Shown in pieces: positions 5,267 through 5,359 of a stretch of DNA of 5,359 bases. How positions within the stretch are numbered: position 1 is the stretch's first letter; each line of letters opens with the position of its first letter. The notes below the pieces were generated by a model. That model saw only the letters and a program-made list of their open reading frames with translations. It had not been told where the DNA came from and did not search any database. The DNA is from Actinomycetes bacterium (GTDB lineage: Bacteria; Actinomycetota; Acidimicrobiia; Acidimicrobiales; Palsa-688): NCBI GenBank assembly GCA_021798075.1, contig JAJZYO010000165.1:1-5359 (forward strand), given 5' to 3'. The position numbers were made by a program, and so were the translations under genes.

Positions 5267-5359
5267 ATGGGTGAGCGCATCGGGATCCTCGGGGGAACTT
5301 TCGACCCCGTGCACGTAGGCCACCTGGTAGCAGCCGTCAATGCTCGCCACGACCTCGGC
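5267..5359 (+). CDS. nadD: Nicotinate-nucleotide adenylyltransferase (N-terminal part, runs off right edge)
   Basis: The 31 visible codons begin [20 protein letters not shown]. They carry the glycine-rich first strand and the HxGH nucleotide-binding motif of the nucleotidylyltransferase superfamily, in the [12 protein letters not shown] form typical of NadD. The enzyme adenylates nicotinate mononucleotide to deamido-NAD in NAD biosynthesis. The ATG is the only possible upstream start because an in-frame TAG (5264-5266) touches it, and the next in-frame Val codons fall inside the motif. No good Shine-Dalgarno is visible; GAGG at 5245-5248 is 18 nt away. The related coaD family shares the fold but usually reads GSFDPxTxGH, so nadD is preferred. 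The gene is divergent from the DAHP synthase gene, and its neighbours lie outside the window. Confidence 0.88.
   Translation, partial: MGERIGILGGTFDPVHVGHLVAAVNARHDLG

Noticed and set aside
4967..5350. Minus-strand open frame of 127 codons across the intergenic region
   Set aside because: It overlaps the DAHP synthase start in another frame and runs antisense through the nadD start. It has no conserved motif or ribosome site.

Overview
The window reads as high-GC actinobacterial chromosome. Class Acidimicrobiia or a close relative is the most likely source. This rests on the family of secreted proteins with GYWLV...DGGVFAFGDA...FYGSL repeats, which is common there, on the class II (mycobacterial/plant type) DAHP synthase, and on the strong G/C bias at third codon positions. 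No mobile element, CRISPR array, tRNA or rRNA is visible.

Layout, left to right. (1) Positions 1-104 hold the probable start of an unidentified minus-strand gene that runs off the left edge. An AT-richer gap of about 40 bp with a candidate promoter precedes it. (2) Positions 146-3619 (minus) encode a very large secreted repeat protein of 1157 aa. It has a signal peptide, 14 repeats of about 51 aa that each carry a cysteine pair, a Thr/Pro linker built from a 15-bp minisatellite, one bacterial Ig-like domain, and six repeats of about 42 aa of the GYW...FGDA type. (3) Positions 3661-5019 (minus) encode class II 3-deoxy-D-arabino-heptulosonate-7-phosphate synthase, the first enzyme of the shikimate pathway, with all expected metal and substrate residues. 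(4) Positions 5020-5266 are a divergent intergenic region with a strong interrupted inverted repeat and a short upstream reading frame with Trp and Tyr codons. (5) Positions 5267-5359 (plus) hold the first 31 codons of nadD, nicotinate-nucleotide adenylyltransferase.

The DAHP synthase gene and the secreted-protein gene lie head to tail with 41 bp between them and may be co-transcribed. Only a weak stem-loop lies at the synthase stop codon, and the secreted-protein gene has its own strong Shine-Dalgarno sequence. nadD is divergent, so region 5020-5266 must carry control signals for both directions. No functional link between aromatic biosynthesis and the surface protein is evident beyond position.

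The points most worth a second look are the possible attenuator-like leader of the DAHP synthase gene, the self-complementary 15-bp minisatellite inside the secreted-protein gene, and the cysteine-stapled 14-repeat array whose count fits two seven-bladed propellers.
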